A stretch of DNA of 64,000 nt. It comes from Chthoniobacter flavus Ellin428. GTDB lineage: Bacteria; Verrucomicrobiota; Verrucomicrobiia; Chthoniobacterales; Chthoniobacteraceae. The first letter of the stretch is position 1, and every line of letters begins with the position of its first letter. The notes under the pieces are model-generated. The model saw only the letters and a list, made by a program, of their open reading frames with translations. It ran no database searches and had not been told where the DNA came from. The stretch lies in contig NZ_ABVL01000001.1 of the NCBI RefSeq assembly GCF_000173075.1, positions 62,001 through 126,000 on the forward strand, read 5' to 3'. A program made the translations under genes and the position numbers. Shown piece by piece: positions 29,431 to 38,045 of this stretch.

Positions 29431-30365
29431 GTCTTTCCGTCGCCGCCTTGATCGCCACCTATCGGCGCCCGCACGAACTTCAGCGTTTGCTGCAGTCGCT
29501 CCTGCAGGTGACCGGACTCAGCACGGTGATCGTGGTGGATAACGAAGGCAGCGCGGAAGTGCAGGCGTTGGTCGAGAAGGCGTATCCCGGAGCGCAGTAT
29601 CTCAGCCCGGGCGCCAATCTCGGTTGCGGCGGCGGACTGAAGCTGGCCGAGCAGCGCGCCTTGCAAATGGCCGAGGCAAATCTCACCCACGTGCTCATTC
29701 TCGATGACGACGCGGTACTGGCCCCGGACACGATCACGGTGCTCGCCGAAACCATGGAGCGGGCGCAAGCAGACCTGGCTTACCCGCTCGTCACCGATGC
29801 CCGTGGCCACGTCGGCTGGCTGCCGGGCCTGATTCAGCGAGTTCCGGAATTGCGCGACGCCTTTGATGGCACGCCGGAGGAATTTCGCGCACGTTTCGGC
29901 ACCGAGCCGCGCGATTTTCTCTGGGCGCAGGGTGTTTGCCTCCTCGTGAAGCGGACGGCACTGGAGCGGCACGGACCGCATCGCGATGACTTTTGGGTCC
30001 GGGGCGAAGATCTCGAGTTCAGCCTGCGTTTCACCGCGCAAGCCCGGGGCATTCTCGTGCCGGCGGTGGCCGTGCAACATTTGCCGCCGCCCGACAACAC
30101 CGCGCTTTCCCGCGAGGCTGAATACCTGAAACATAGTGCCATGGTGCAAAACATCGCATTCATCGGATTCCGCCTGCCTCACGGTCGTCGCATCGCTTGG
30201 ACGATTCTCGGGGCGCTGCGCCGATTCTTCCGCCTGTGGTCGTGGCCGGCCGTTGCGGATGCCATCGCCGCACTGTGGCGCGGAGCGGTGCTCGGAGAGC
30301 CCGCGGGCGCCGGCACGGGTCGCACTTTCCGGGCGCGCTTCGCCGCGCTGCCCCCTGCTCCATGA
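29427..30365 (+). CDS. Glycosyltransferase family 2
   Basis: A protein of about 312 residues. It starts SVAALIATYRRPHELQRLLQ with the GT-A Rossmann strand, then VLILDDDAVLAPDTITVLAE with the metal-binding DDD motif, and DFWVRGEDLEFSLRFTAQAR with the acceptor-side ED motif. This resembles rhamnosyl- or galactofuranosyltransferase-like GT2 enzymes with a nucleotide-sugar donor. The start at 29427 is chosen because it overlaps the previous stop by 4 bases. It overlaps the next gene the same way. Confidence 0.87.
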   Translation: MSLSVAALIATYRRPHELQRLLQSLLQVTGLSTVIVVDNEGSAEVQALVEKAYPGAQYLSPGANLGCGGGLKLAEQRALQMAEANLTHVLILDDDAVLAPDTITVLAETMERAQADLAYPLVTDARGHVGWLPGLIQRVPELRDAFDGTPEEFRARFGTEPRDFLWAQGVCLLVKRTALERHGPHRDDFWVRGEDLEFSLRFTAQARGILVPAVAVQHLPPPDNTALSREAEYLKHSAMVQNIAFIGFRLPHGRRIAWTILGALRRFFRLWSWPAVADAIAALWRGAVLGEPAGAGTGRTFRARFAALPPAP

Positions 30366-31144
30366 AGATCGAACGCTTCAATGTCCTCGGCGTGGCCCTG
30401 CACGCGATGAATCTCTCCGTCGCCACCGAGGCGGTGCTGGAGGCACTGCGTGAGAAGCGCAAAGGTTACGTCTGCGTCACCGGCGTCCACGGGGTGAGCG
30501 AAGCGCAAAATGAACCCGCCTTTCGCGCCATCCTCAATGCGGCTTTTCTTAACACGACCGATGGCATGCCGTTGGTCTGGCTCGGCCGGCATGTGCAGGG
30601 CCGCTGGGTGGATCGTGTTTACGGTCCCGACCTCATGCTGGAAATCTTCCGCGCCACCCAGCAGACCGCCTTCCGCCATTTTTTCTACGGCGGCGCTCCC
30701 GGAGTGGCTGACGAGCTGAAGGCCCGGCTGGAAGCCCGCTTCCCCGGAGTAACCATCTGCGGCACATATTGTCCGCCCTTCCGCCCGCTCAATGCCGAGG
30801 AAGAGGCCGATCTCCAGCGGACCGTCCGCGAGGCGCGTCCTGACATCATCTGGGTCGGCCTGAGCACGCCGAAACAGGAACGATTCATGGCCGAATACCT
30901 TTCCAAGCTCGATACGACCCTCATGTTCGGCGTCGGTGCAGCGTTTGATTTTCATGCGGGCCGGGTCTCCCAGGCGCCTCGTTGGATGCAACGCTCGGGG
31001 CTGGAATGGTTTTACCGCCTGTGCTCGGAACCCCGCCGCCTGGGCCGCCGCTATTTGGTCAACAACCCGTTATTTATCTGGCGAATCCTCGGTCAAATGT
31101 TCGGGCTGCGTAAATATCCGCTTGAAGGCGTCACCGCGCCGTAG
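30362..31144 (+). CDS. WecG/TagA/CpsF-family glycosyltransferase (GT26)
   Basis: A protein of about 260 residues, family-typical. Key segments are GYVCVTGVHGVSEAQNEPAF, LNTTDGMPLVWLGRH with the TDGMP motif, RHFFYGGAPGVADELKARLE, DIIWVGLSTPKQERFMAEY and FGVGAAFDFHAGRVSQAPRW. Known members transfer the second sugar, for example ManNAc, onto a lipid-linked monosaccharide in polymer or teichoic acid synthesis. The start at 30362 overlaps the previous stop (ATGA). The initiating phosphoglycosyltransferase is not in the window. Confidence 0.92.
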   Translation: MKIERFNVLGVALHAMNLSVATEAVLEALREKRKGYVCVTGVHGVSEAQNEPAFRAILNAAFLNTTDGMPLVWLGRHVQGRWVDRVYGPDLMLEIFRATQQTAFRHFFYGGAPGVADELKARLEARFPGVTICGTYCPPFRPLNAEEEADLQRTVREARPDIIWVGLSTPKQERFMAEYLSKLDTTLMFGVGAAFDFHAGRVSQAPRWMQRSGLEWFYRLCSEPRRLGRRYLVNNPLFIWRILGQMFGLRKYPLEGVTAP

Positions 31145-31184
31145 ACAGTGACGGGCTTTCCATCCCCCGCACCTAGTTAAATCA

Positions 31185-32177
31185 ATGAGCAAAATTCTCG
31201 TCTGCGGCGCCGGTGGCTTCATCGGCGGCCACCTCATCGCTGATCTTCGCCGCCAGGGCCACACCCGACTCCGCGCCGTCGATAAAAAGCCGCTGGCCGA
31301 ATGGTATCAGCGCTTCGATGACGTAGAAAACCACCAGCTCAACCTCGAGCATCTCGGTGATTGCGAAAAGGCGGTGGACGGCTGCGACGTCATCTACAAT
31401 CTCGCCGCGGACATGGGCGGCATGGGCTTCATCGAGCTGAACAAGGCGCTCTGCATGCTCAGCGTGCTCATCAATACGCACCTGCTGCTGGCCGCGAAGA
31501 AATTCGGCGCCTCGCGCTTCTTCTTCTCCTCCAGCGCCTGCGTCTACAACGGCGACAAGCAGCGCGACCCGAATGTCACCGCGCTGAAGGAAGAGGACGC
31601 CTACCCGGCGCTACCCGAGGATGGTTATGGCTGGGAAAAGCTTTTCAGCGAGCGCATGTGCCGCCATTTCCGCGAGGACTTCGGCATCCAGACGCGCGTT
31701 GCCCGCTACCACAACGTCTACGGCCCGCACGGCACCTACGACGGCGGCCGCGAAAAGGCGCCGGCGGCGGTTTGCCGCAAGGTGATCAACGCAAAGCTCA
31801 GCGGGAAACACGAAATCGAGATCTGGGGCAGCGGCGAGCAGACCCGCAGCTTCATGTATATTGATGACTGCCTCTACGGCACGCAGCGGCTGCTGAACAG
31901 TGACTTCATCGAGCCGATCAACATTGGCAGCAACGAGCTCGTCTCCATCAACCAGCTCGTGGATATCGTTGAGGCCATCGCCGGGGTGAAGCTCAAGCGT
32001 AATTACAACCTGAGCGCGCCGAAGGGCGTGAATGGCCGCAATTCCGACAATACGCTCATCGAGAAAGTCTTCGGCTGGCAGCCCGGTACCAAACTGCGCG
32101 ACGGCATGGAGAAGACCTATCGTTGGATCTACGACGAGATGACCAGCGGGCGCAGCTCGGTGGTGAACCGCTCGTAA
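31185..32177 (+). CDS. NAD-dependent epimerase, GDP-mannose 3,5-epimerase-like
   Basis: A 330-residue extended SDR. It shows the NAD motif ILVCGAGGFIGGHLIADLRR, NLAADMGGMGFIELNKALCM as in GDP-mannose 3,5-epimerases, SSSACVYN with the catalytic Ser, GYGWEKLFSERMCRHFRE with YxxxK, and RYHNVYGPHGTYDGGREKAP. The GME-type enzyme converts GDP-D-mannose to GDP-L-galactose/GDP-L-gulose. The product would be an L-hexose donor for the glycan made here. It lies 40 bases after the WecG-like gene and converges on the next GT2 gene. The exact substrate is inferred from family resemblance. Confidence 0.88.
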   Translation: MSKILVCGAGGFIGGHLIADLRRQGHTRLRAVDKKPLAEWYQRFDDVENHQLNLEHLGDCEKAVDGCDVIYNLAADMGGMGFIELNKALCMLSVLINTHLLLAAKKFGASRFFFSSSACVYNGDKQRDPNVTALKEEDAYPALPEDGYGWEKLFSERMCRHFREDFGIQTRVARYHNVYGPHGTYDGGREKAPAAVCRKVINAKLSGKHEIEIWGSGEQTRSFMYIDDCLYGTQRLLNSDFIEPINIGSNELVSINQLVDIVEAIAGVKLKRNYNLSAPKGVNGRNSDNTLIEKVFGWQPGTKLRDGMEKTYRWIYDEMTSGRSSVVNRS

Positions 32178-32183
32178 GCGGAC

Positions 32184-33032
32184 CTATCGCGCCGTCGGAT
32201 AGCGAAACTGCGGCTGTGCGCATCGAAAGTGCGTGCGCTGCTTGTCATCTTCCGCGGCGTAGACTTGGTACTCGATTGGCCCGCTGCGATAGGCGCCCGC
32301 GAACAGCTTTTCCATTCGTCGCACGCCACGCAGCGCCGGCCCGAGAGCGCGCACCCACCTGGGCAATGCCTGTTGCGCCCGCGCCGTTTCCGCCCGTGCG
32401 AGTTGCTGCGCACTCTGGTTGTCGCCGGTAAAGGTGAACGCCGAGAGATATTCGCGCACATAAGCAAAGCGATGCCCGCGCGCGAGCGCCCGGGCGATCC
32501 AGTCTCCATCTGCAATGGTCTTCACACTCTCGTCGAATTGCATGCCCTCGCCGAAAACATGACGTCGAAAGAAAATCGCGCAGGTAAACGCGTAGAGGTG
32601 ATCGGTCAGAATCATCGTCCGCCGCAACGGGGTGATCTTGCGGAACGCCAGCAGTTGCGATGCGGGATCGAGCACCAGGAAATCGCCGGCCACCAGATCC
32701 GCGCCGGGATTCTCCGCAAACACCCGCTCCACCCGCGCCAGCGCTCCCGGCAGGTATTGCTCGTCGCAATTCAACCACGCACAGATGTCCCCGGTCGCGC
32801 GCGCCAGTCCGCGATTGAGCGCCTGGTACATCCCATTGTCCGACTCTACAAAGAGTCGCATCCCGCCATGCGCACCCGCCCACGCTTCCAGCTCCGGGCC
32901 AGTCCCCGCGTCCTGCACGATGTGCTCGACGTCCACGCCCTGATCCGCTACCGAGCGCGCGCAACGCTTCAGCCACGAGAGCTGCCGAAAGCTGGGCGTC
33001 ACGATGGAAAACTTCACGATCTCCATTTGCAC
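32184..33032 (-). CDS. Glycosyltransferase family 2
   Basis: A 282-residue GT-A protein. KFSIVTPSFRQLSWLKRCAR is the first strand, ESDNGMYQALNRGLARATGD the donor loop, CAWLNCDEQYLPGALARV the metal-binding region (C-D-E instead of DxD), and ESVKTIADGDWIARALARGH the later acidic motif. The 'DNGMYQALNRG…GDICAWLNCDE' pattern is common in exopolysaccharide GT2 enzymes. It is on the minus strand, head-to-head with the GT-B gene at 33086. Confidence 0.87.
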   Translation of the reverse strand: MQMEIVKFSIVTPSFRQLSWLKRCARSVADQGVDVEHIVQDAGTGPELEAWAGAHGGMRLFVESDNGMYQALNRGLARATGDICAWLNCDEQYLPGALARVERVFAENPGADLVAGDFLVLDPASQLLAFRKITPLRRTMILTDHLYAFTCAIFFRRHVFGEGMQFDESVKTIADGDWIARALARGHRFAYVREYLSAFTFTGDNQSAQQLARAETARAQQALPRWVRALGPALRGVRRMEKLFAGAYRSGPIEYQVYAAEDDKQRTHFRCAQPQFRYPTAR

Positions 33033-33085
33033 ACAGCCCCGGGCTTCCCAGCAACCTCACATTCCGCTAATTCGTCGGTTGCTTC

Positions 33086-34318
33086 ATGAAGCTCTTAGTC
33101 TTCGCCCACACACCACCGCCTCATCACGGGCAGAGCTACATGGTGCAACTGATGGTGGAAGGACTGGGCGGCGATTGCCGCCAACGGCCTCCCGGCGAGC
33201 CGCTACCGACGGACATCGAATGCTATCACGTCAATTGCCGCTACTCGGAGGGCTTCGAGGATATCGGCTCGTTCCGCTTGGGAAAAATGTGGCTCGTCAT
33301 CCGCTATTGCCTCGAGGCGATCTGGTGCCGGTATCGCTACGACGTGCACACATTTTATTATGTGCCCGCACCGGGCAAACGCGCCGCGCTCTATCGCGAC
33401 TGGGTTGTGATGCTGCTCTGCAGGCCTTTCTTCCACAATATCGTGCACCATTGGCACGCGGTGGGCCTCGGCGATTGGCTGCGCTCGGATGGGACGTGGA
33501 TCGAGCGCTGGGTCACCCACCGTCTGCTCGGCCGTGGCGCCGTCGGCATCGCGGTCGCTGTTCCCAGCATGCGCGATGCCCTGTGGTTTCGTTCACAGAC
33601 GGCGGAGATCGTACCCAACGGCATTCCCGATCCGTGTCCGGATTTCGACGAGGATCTTTTGCCGTATCGGCGCGCGCGCGTGGAAGCTCGCGCCAAGCTG
33701 CTCCGGGGCCAGACCTTGACCGCCGAAGAGTCCGCCGCGGCCGGCGGAGAACCCGAAGTCTTTCAGGTGCTTTACCTCGCCCATTGCACCCGGGCCAAAG
33801 GGCTCTTCGACGCCCTCGAAGGTATCGCCACGGCGAATGCCAGACTCATCCGTGAAGCCTCACCACTGCATTGCCGCCTTGTCGTCGCCGGCGCGTTCCT
33901 CGACGCGCGCGAAGAGAAGGAATTTCAATATCGCGTGTGCCAACCCGACCTGGTGGATTGCGTCAGCTACGCGGGGTTCGTCGAGGCCGAGAAGAAGCAC
34001 TCGCTCTTTTTCTACAGCGATTGCTTTTGCTTCCCGAGTTATCACGAAAGCTTCGGCCTCGTCGTCGCCGAAGCCATGGCTTATGGCCTGCCGGCCATTG
34101 CGACATCGATTCCCGCGCTCGAGGGTATCCTTCCGCCGGATTATCCCGGGCTCGTTCCTGCCCACGCGCCGCAGAGCATCGCGCAGAAGCTCGTCGAATT
34201 TCTTTCCATCGACCTTTCGCGAGGCTTGCGGGATTACTTCGTCTCCCACTACACGCAGGCCCAATTCCTGGCCGCGCTGCGCACTGCGCTGAAAAAGGCC
34301 GCGGGCTACACCGCCTAA
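33086..34318 (+). CDS. Glycosyltransferase family 4 (GT-B)
   Basis: A 410-residue protein. The N-terminus MKLLVFAHTPPPHHGQSYMV is the acceptor domain. The C-terminal donor domain includes FQVLYLAHCTRAKGLFDALE and the E-x7-E motif in SYHESFGLVVAEAMAYGLPA, typical of retaining GT4 enzymes. Hydrophobic and basic stretches near residues 80–130 suggest membrane association. It is flanked on both sides by minus-strand genes. Confidence 0.88.
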   Translation: MKLLVFAHTPPPHHGQSYMVQLMVEGLGGDCRQRPPGEPLPTDIECYHVNCRYSEGFEDIGSFRLGKMWLVIRYCLEAIWCRYRYDVHTFYYVPAPGKRAALYRDWVVMLLCRPFFHNIVHHWHAVGLGDWLRSDGTWIERWVTHRLLGRGAVGIAVAVPSMRDALWFRSQTAEIVPNGIPDPCPDFDEDLLPYRRARVEARAKLLRGQTLTAEESAAAGGEPEVFQVLYLAHCTRAKGLFDALEGIATANARLIREASPLHCRLVVAGAFLDAREEKEFQYRVCQPDLVDCVSYAGFVEAEKKHSLFFYSDCFCFPSYHESFGLVVAEAMAYGLPAIATSIPALEGILPPDYPGLVPAHAPQSIAQKLVEFLSIDLSRGLRDYFVSHYTQAQFLAALRTALKKAAGYTA

Positions 34319-34321
34319 AAC

Positions 34322-35401
34322 TCACACCGCATTCGCCATCACCGCATCGCGTAGGCAGGCAATCTTGTCTTGAATCTCCGGTGGAGCAATAAAGTCGTGG
34401 AGATAGACAAGATAGCCAGCCAGCAAGGCACGCTCCAGGCCGGTAATTCCGGCAGCCTGTGCGTAGGCACGAAAGTCAGCGGACTGCAAAGTCGCGTTCA
34501 GTTGCGCGAGAATCGCGGCAGCGTCACCTCGCTGCACCAGGAGGGACACGTGGATCACCCAATGGAACCAATCCCACCCCGGCACCCCCGCAGCCTCGCC
34601 ACGTTCCCAATCGATCACCGTCCAGCGACCGGAAGTCTTTTCCGCCCGTACATTCCAAGGAGTAAAATCGCCGTGAAAAAGCGCCGGCGCGACGGTGCGT
34701 CCCACGAGATGCTTTACGACGGCTTGTGCGCTGGGCCGCGCCGCGAGCCGCTTCCACGACTCGAGTGCCTCCAGCGGTGTGGGATGCGTTTCGTCGAGCC
34801 ACGAACGAAGCACCCTGCAAAGGCCGGCTCTGTCGTCCGCCGCGGGCGACCGCCCGTCGATGAATTCCAGCGCCAATCCCGAAAACGCTTCCGTCGATTT
34901 CGCGCCACGCAGTGGCGATACGTGCGGGAGGCGATGGGCCACGCGTTTCAGGAACAGAGCCTCGCGATCCACCAGCGCGCGCCCTTCCGGATCGATACCG
35001 ACCTTGGCCACAAGCACCGGCTCTGCATCGTGAAAAGCGAGCATAATGAAACGCCGCCCCGGCGTGGAGGGGTTGCCGGCGAGAATGGCAAAGACCGGCG
35101 ACTCTGCGTCACCGGTCATCTCCTGCAGCCACCCGAACAATGGATCCGTTTTCGCAATCGTCAGGTCGACGCGGGGAAGTGGCATCGGCAACCCCAGGCT
35201 CAACGCCGCCTGCACGAGCGCCTTACCCCAACGCGCGAAGCGAGTCTGTGCGGCATAAAGTGTCATGGCCCGCGCCGCCGCCTGGCATTGCAAGGGCAAC
35301 ACCAGCAAATCGTGCCCATGCCGGCGCAAAACGCGGAACGACCATTTCCGGCCGCTCTCAACAGCAGCCGGTGTGGAAAACAGATCGCGCCAGTCGCTCA
35401 C
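34322..35401 (-). CDS. Aminoglycoside-phosphotransferase-fold kinase in the polysaccharide locus
   Basis: A protein of about 359 residues. The open frame runs far upstream, but that part is antisense-like shadow of the neighbouring glycosyltransferase. A GTG at 35401 overlaps that gene's stop as GTGA and gives MSDWRDLFSTPAAVESGRKW. The C-terminal domain has the kinase signatures PALFHGDFTPWNVRAEK (HGD..PWN catalytic loop) and WTVIDWERGEAAGVPGWDW (Mg-binding DxE region). Members of this fold phosphorylate small molecules such as sugars, choline or aminoglycosides. Here a sugar or glycan substrate is likely from context; resistance is not implied. Confidence 0.8.
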   Translation of the reverse strand: MSDWRDLFSTPAAVESGRKWSFRVLRRHGHDLLVLPLQCQAAARAMTLYAAQTRFARWGKALVQAALSLGLPMPLPRVDLTIAKTDPLFGWLQEMTGDAESPVFAILAGNPSTPGRRFIMLAFHDAEPVLVAKVGIDPEGRALVDREALFLKRVAHRLPHVSPLRGAKSTEAFSGLALEFIDGRSPAADDRAGLCRVLRSWLDETHPTPLEALESWKRLAARPSAQAVVKHLVGRTVAPALFHGDFTPWNVRAEKTSGRWTVIDWERGEAAGVPGWDWFHWVIHVSLLVQRGDAAAILAQLNATLQSADFRAYAQAAGITGLERALLAGYLVYLHDFIAPPEIQDKIACLRDAVMANAV

Positions 35402-36618
35402 TTGGCCAGCACCTCCTGGTAAATGGAGTTCATGATTTCGCCCTTCCGGTCCCACGCATAATTCTCGGCGACATGTTTTCGTGCCTGTGCGCCGTGTGTC
35501 CGCCGCAGCTCCGGATCTTCGGCATACCGCCGAATCGCCGCCGCCACGCCCGCGATCACCTCCTCGCGTGAACCCAGCGGGACCCGCAAGCCACACCCTT
35601 CCAGCACCGCCAGCGCCGGCCCACCACAAGCGAGGCAGATCACGGGCAGTGTCGCCGCCATCGCTTCGAGCAGGACGAAACCGCCCGTGTCGTGCAGGCT
35701 GGGAAAAAGCATGGCGTCGTAGAGTCGGTAGGCCGCGAGCACCTCCGCTCGTGCCACCTGTCCGCGGAATTCGACGCGATCTTGCAGGCCGAGTTCGCGT
35801 ACCAGTTTCTCCGCATTGCGGCGGAAACGCCCGTCGCCCATCAGCGTGAGACACGCCGTCGTTCCCGACGCATGCAACCCGCGAATCGCCAGCTCGACGC
35901 CCTTCCAATAAAGCAGCCGGCCGGCAAAGAGCAGCCGCAGGTGATCCGCCGGCGCGGGATCGGGGGGAACGAAATCCTTCAGATGGATACCAATCGTCGG
36001 CAGCAAGCGGCTGCGGACGCCCGATCCCTCCAAGGCCGCCGCCGTCTCTTTGGTCGAGACAATCGCCAACTCCGCCGCCGTCGCGCGCCGACCCAAAGCC
36101 CCGCTCGCCACCTGCAAGGCATTGGCCATGTTGCGCGCCACTTCCTCCGTCAACTCGCGCGGATAACGCCACGGCAGCAACGCTCCCGGCATGGACTCAA
36201 AGCCACCAACCGGCCCCCAAATGGCTGGCACTCCGTGACCGAAGATCGCCGCCGGAAACCGCGCGCCCGCGTACGTCACGTGGTGCAGCAAATCGAAAGG
36301 CGTTTCCCGCACCATTCGGGCAATCACCTGCCGCGCCGAAGCCTGCCACCGGCGGTAATAAAGATCGTGCCACCCGAGTCGCTTCTTCAGCCGGAGCATC
36401 GGCGCAGCCAGATCGTGAAAGACGAATCGCAGGCCCGGCATTTCGCCTTCCCGCGCCAGACCCGCGCGAATCGTCGGCTCATTGTTTGCCCGCGTGAGCA
36501 CCGTCACATCATGCCAGCGCGCCATTTGCCGCGCCCACTGCCATCCCACCTCCGGCTCCGAGCCCTTGCCTGGCTCGCAGGAGTAGGCGGAAAGTAGAAC
36601 GCGTAAACGTCGGCTCAT
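35398..36618 (-). CDS. Glycosyltransferase family 4 (GT-B)
   Basis: A 406-residue protein. The N-terminus RRLRVLLSAYSCEPGKGSEP shows the EPGKGSEP loop seen in a subgroup of GT4 enzymes. HLRLLFAGRLLYWKGVELAI opens the donor domain, and HDTGGFVLLEAMAATLPVIC is the E-x7-E region with Asp in the first position, a known variant. It is followed with GTGA overlap by the APH-fold kinase gene, suggesting translational coupling. Confidence 0.9.
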   Translation of the reverse strand: MSRRLRVLLSAYSCEPGKGSEPEVGWQWARQMARWHDVTVLTRANNEPTIRAGLAREGEMPGLRFVFHDLAAPMLRLKKRLGWHDLYYRRWQASARQVIARMVRETPFDLLHHVTYAGARFPAAIFGHGVPAIWGPVGGFESMPGALLPWRYPRELTEEVARNMANALQVASGALGRRATAAELAIVSTKETAAALEGSGVRSRLLPTIGIHLKDFVPPDPAPADHLRLLFAGRLLYWKGVELAIRGLHASGTTACLTLMGDGRFRRNAEKLVRELGLQDRVEFRGQVARAEVLAAYRLYDAMLFPSLHDTGGFVLLEAMAATLPVICLACGGPALAVLEGCGLRVPLGSREEVIAGVAAAIRRYAEDPELRRTHGAQARKHVAENYAWDRKGEIMNSIYQEVLAK

Positions 36619-36713
36619 GTGGCAATTCGGTGGTTAGCGAAAATGGGCGGAGGTCGGCGAGGCAATCATCAAGCCGGGGACAAGGATGCAGGGAGGAAAA
36701 TCACCATGGAATG

Positions 36714-38045
36714 TCAACGGTGCGCTGCGTCTTTCGATGTCGGCTCATGCAACGTTTGCGTGACACGCTCGGCAACCGCCCGGGCGACCGCGGGCGGGGC
36801 CTCTTCCGCGCGGATTTGCACCGCGTGAAACCCGATCGACGAAAGCTCCTCGCCACGCGAGATGACCCGTCGAATTTCATCGAGCGACAGCTCCGGCTTG
36901 CGTCGATGAATCTCCTCCGGATCGGCCACGAGACACAGCACGAGATCCGGCTTGGGAACGAACCGCAGCGCAAAACGCACCCAGGACGAGGGCCCATAGT
37001 AACGCACGCTTTCCGGGTCCAGGTGATAATTGAATAGATAGCGATCGCCGATCACCAACCGCTGTCGCAGGAGTTGCGGCAGGATGCGAAAACAGTAAGC
37101 GAGATGCGCGCGAAAAACATTCCGGACCAGACGCAGGGCGGAGGATATTGTCGCGCCCGTTCCAGCCGGCCGATCACGCAGCGGTGGCTTGGGCGCGGAG
37201 GCCGGCACCGTGGAAGTTAGCGGCTTTTGCCAGGGCGGAATCCAGTGGTGATATCGCGCACCCCGAAAAAAATCCTTCGTCTCGGCCAAAAGGAGCGTGG
37301 CGACGGTGGTCTTGCCCACGCCATCGGGACCCACGAAAACGATCCATCGTCCATAACGCTGCAAGGTGATCCCGATCTCACTCCAGATGAATCCGGCAAG
37401 CCGAGCGAGCGAACCTGGCAAATCAGGCAGCCCTCGCTGTTTCCACAACCGGCGCCGCAATGCCGGAACTATGGCGGCCAATCCGGCGGCATCGGCGGCC
37501 TGGATCATCTGGACAATGCGCGGCGCGATATCGGCGCCGAAGGCCCGCGCGACGCACGCGGTGAAAGCCTCCTCGTGGCCGGCGATCCATCGCGGCACGA
37601 GCGGGTGATATTTCTCCTTATAGAAACCACCCCAGAGCAAGTGCTGAAAGACGGCCATCATCGCCTGGTGATGGGGAGCGGGCTCGAACCAGCCGCCACG
37701 TTTCGTCGCCTCGTCGAAGAGCTCCTCGCTGGTGAGATAGATGGGCCCGCGCCAGCCTTCTCCCTGGAAATGCAAATCGATGATCAGTTCGCGGCCATCC
37801 TGACCGAGCATCTTGTGCTCCCACACATAGGCCCGGCGCAGGAGTTGCACGAGCGTGAGATTTTCCTCCCGGGCAAACTGGCGGATCGCCTCGGAAGCAG
37901 CCTCGCGCCAGGCGACGCTACGCACCGCGATGTCCAGGTCGCTCGGCACTTCGTTCGGCAACGCCTCGAAATCGCGCAGGACCAGCACGTCGATTCCCTT
38001 TTCCCGGAAGCAATCCCATAGGTGGCGAAGGGAGACGCGTTTCAC
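36714..38045 (-). CDS. Nucleotidyltransferase-like plus thymidylate-kinase-like fusion
   Basis: A protein of about 443 residues from a GTG at 38045 that overlaps the previous stop (GTGA). The longer open frame upstream is shadow. Residues ~1–210 resemble nucleotidyltransferase-fold proteins (DVLVLRDFEALPNEVPSDLD with the SDLDIAV acidic motif). The C-terminal half is a P-loop kinase of thymidylate-kinase type: WIVFVGPDGVGKTTVATLLL (Walker A), VIGDRYLFNYHLDPESVRYY and LVADPEEIHRRKPELSLDEI (LID-like). Such proteins recur in exopolysaccharide loci; the substrate is unknown. Housekeeping dTMP kinase is unlikely given the fusion and setting. Confidence 0.78.
   Translation of the reverse strand: MKRVSLRHLWDCFREKGIDVLVLRDFEALPNEVPSDLDIAVRSVAWREAASEAIRQFAREENLTLVQLLRRAYVWEHKMLGQDGRELIIDLHFQGEGWRGPIYLTSEELFDEATKRGGWFEPAPHHQAMMAVFQHLLWGGFYKEKYHPLVPRWIAGHEEAFTACVARAFGADIAPRIVQMIQAADAAGLAAIVPALRRRLWKQRGLPDLPGSLARLAGFIWSEIGITLQRYGRWIVFVGPDGVGKTTVATLLLAETKDFFRGARYHHWIPPWQKPLTSTVPASAPKPPLRDRPAGTGATISSALRLVRNVFRAHLAYCFRILPQLLRQRLVIGDRYLFNYHLDPESVRYYGPSSWVRFALRFVPKPDLVLCLVADPEEIHRRKPELSLDEIRRVISRGEELSSIGFHAVQIRAEEAPPAVARAVAERVTQTLHEPTSKDAAHR

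Noticed and set aside
34322..35401. Aminoglycoside resistance gene
   Set aside because: The APH fold is shared by many small-molecule kinases, and the setting inside a polysaccharide locus argues for a glycan-related substrate.
35402..36172. Upstream extension of the APH-fold kinase frame
   Set aside because: It overlaps the GT4 gene on the same strand in another frame and has no domain features. The GTG at 35401 with GTGA overlap is a better start.
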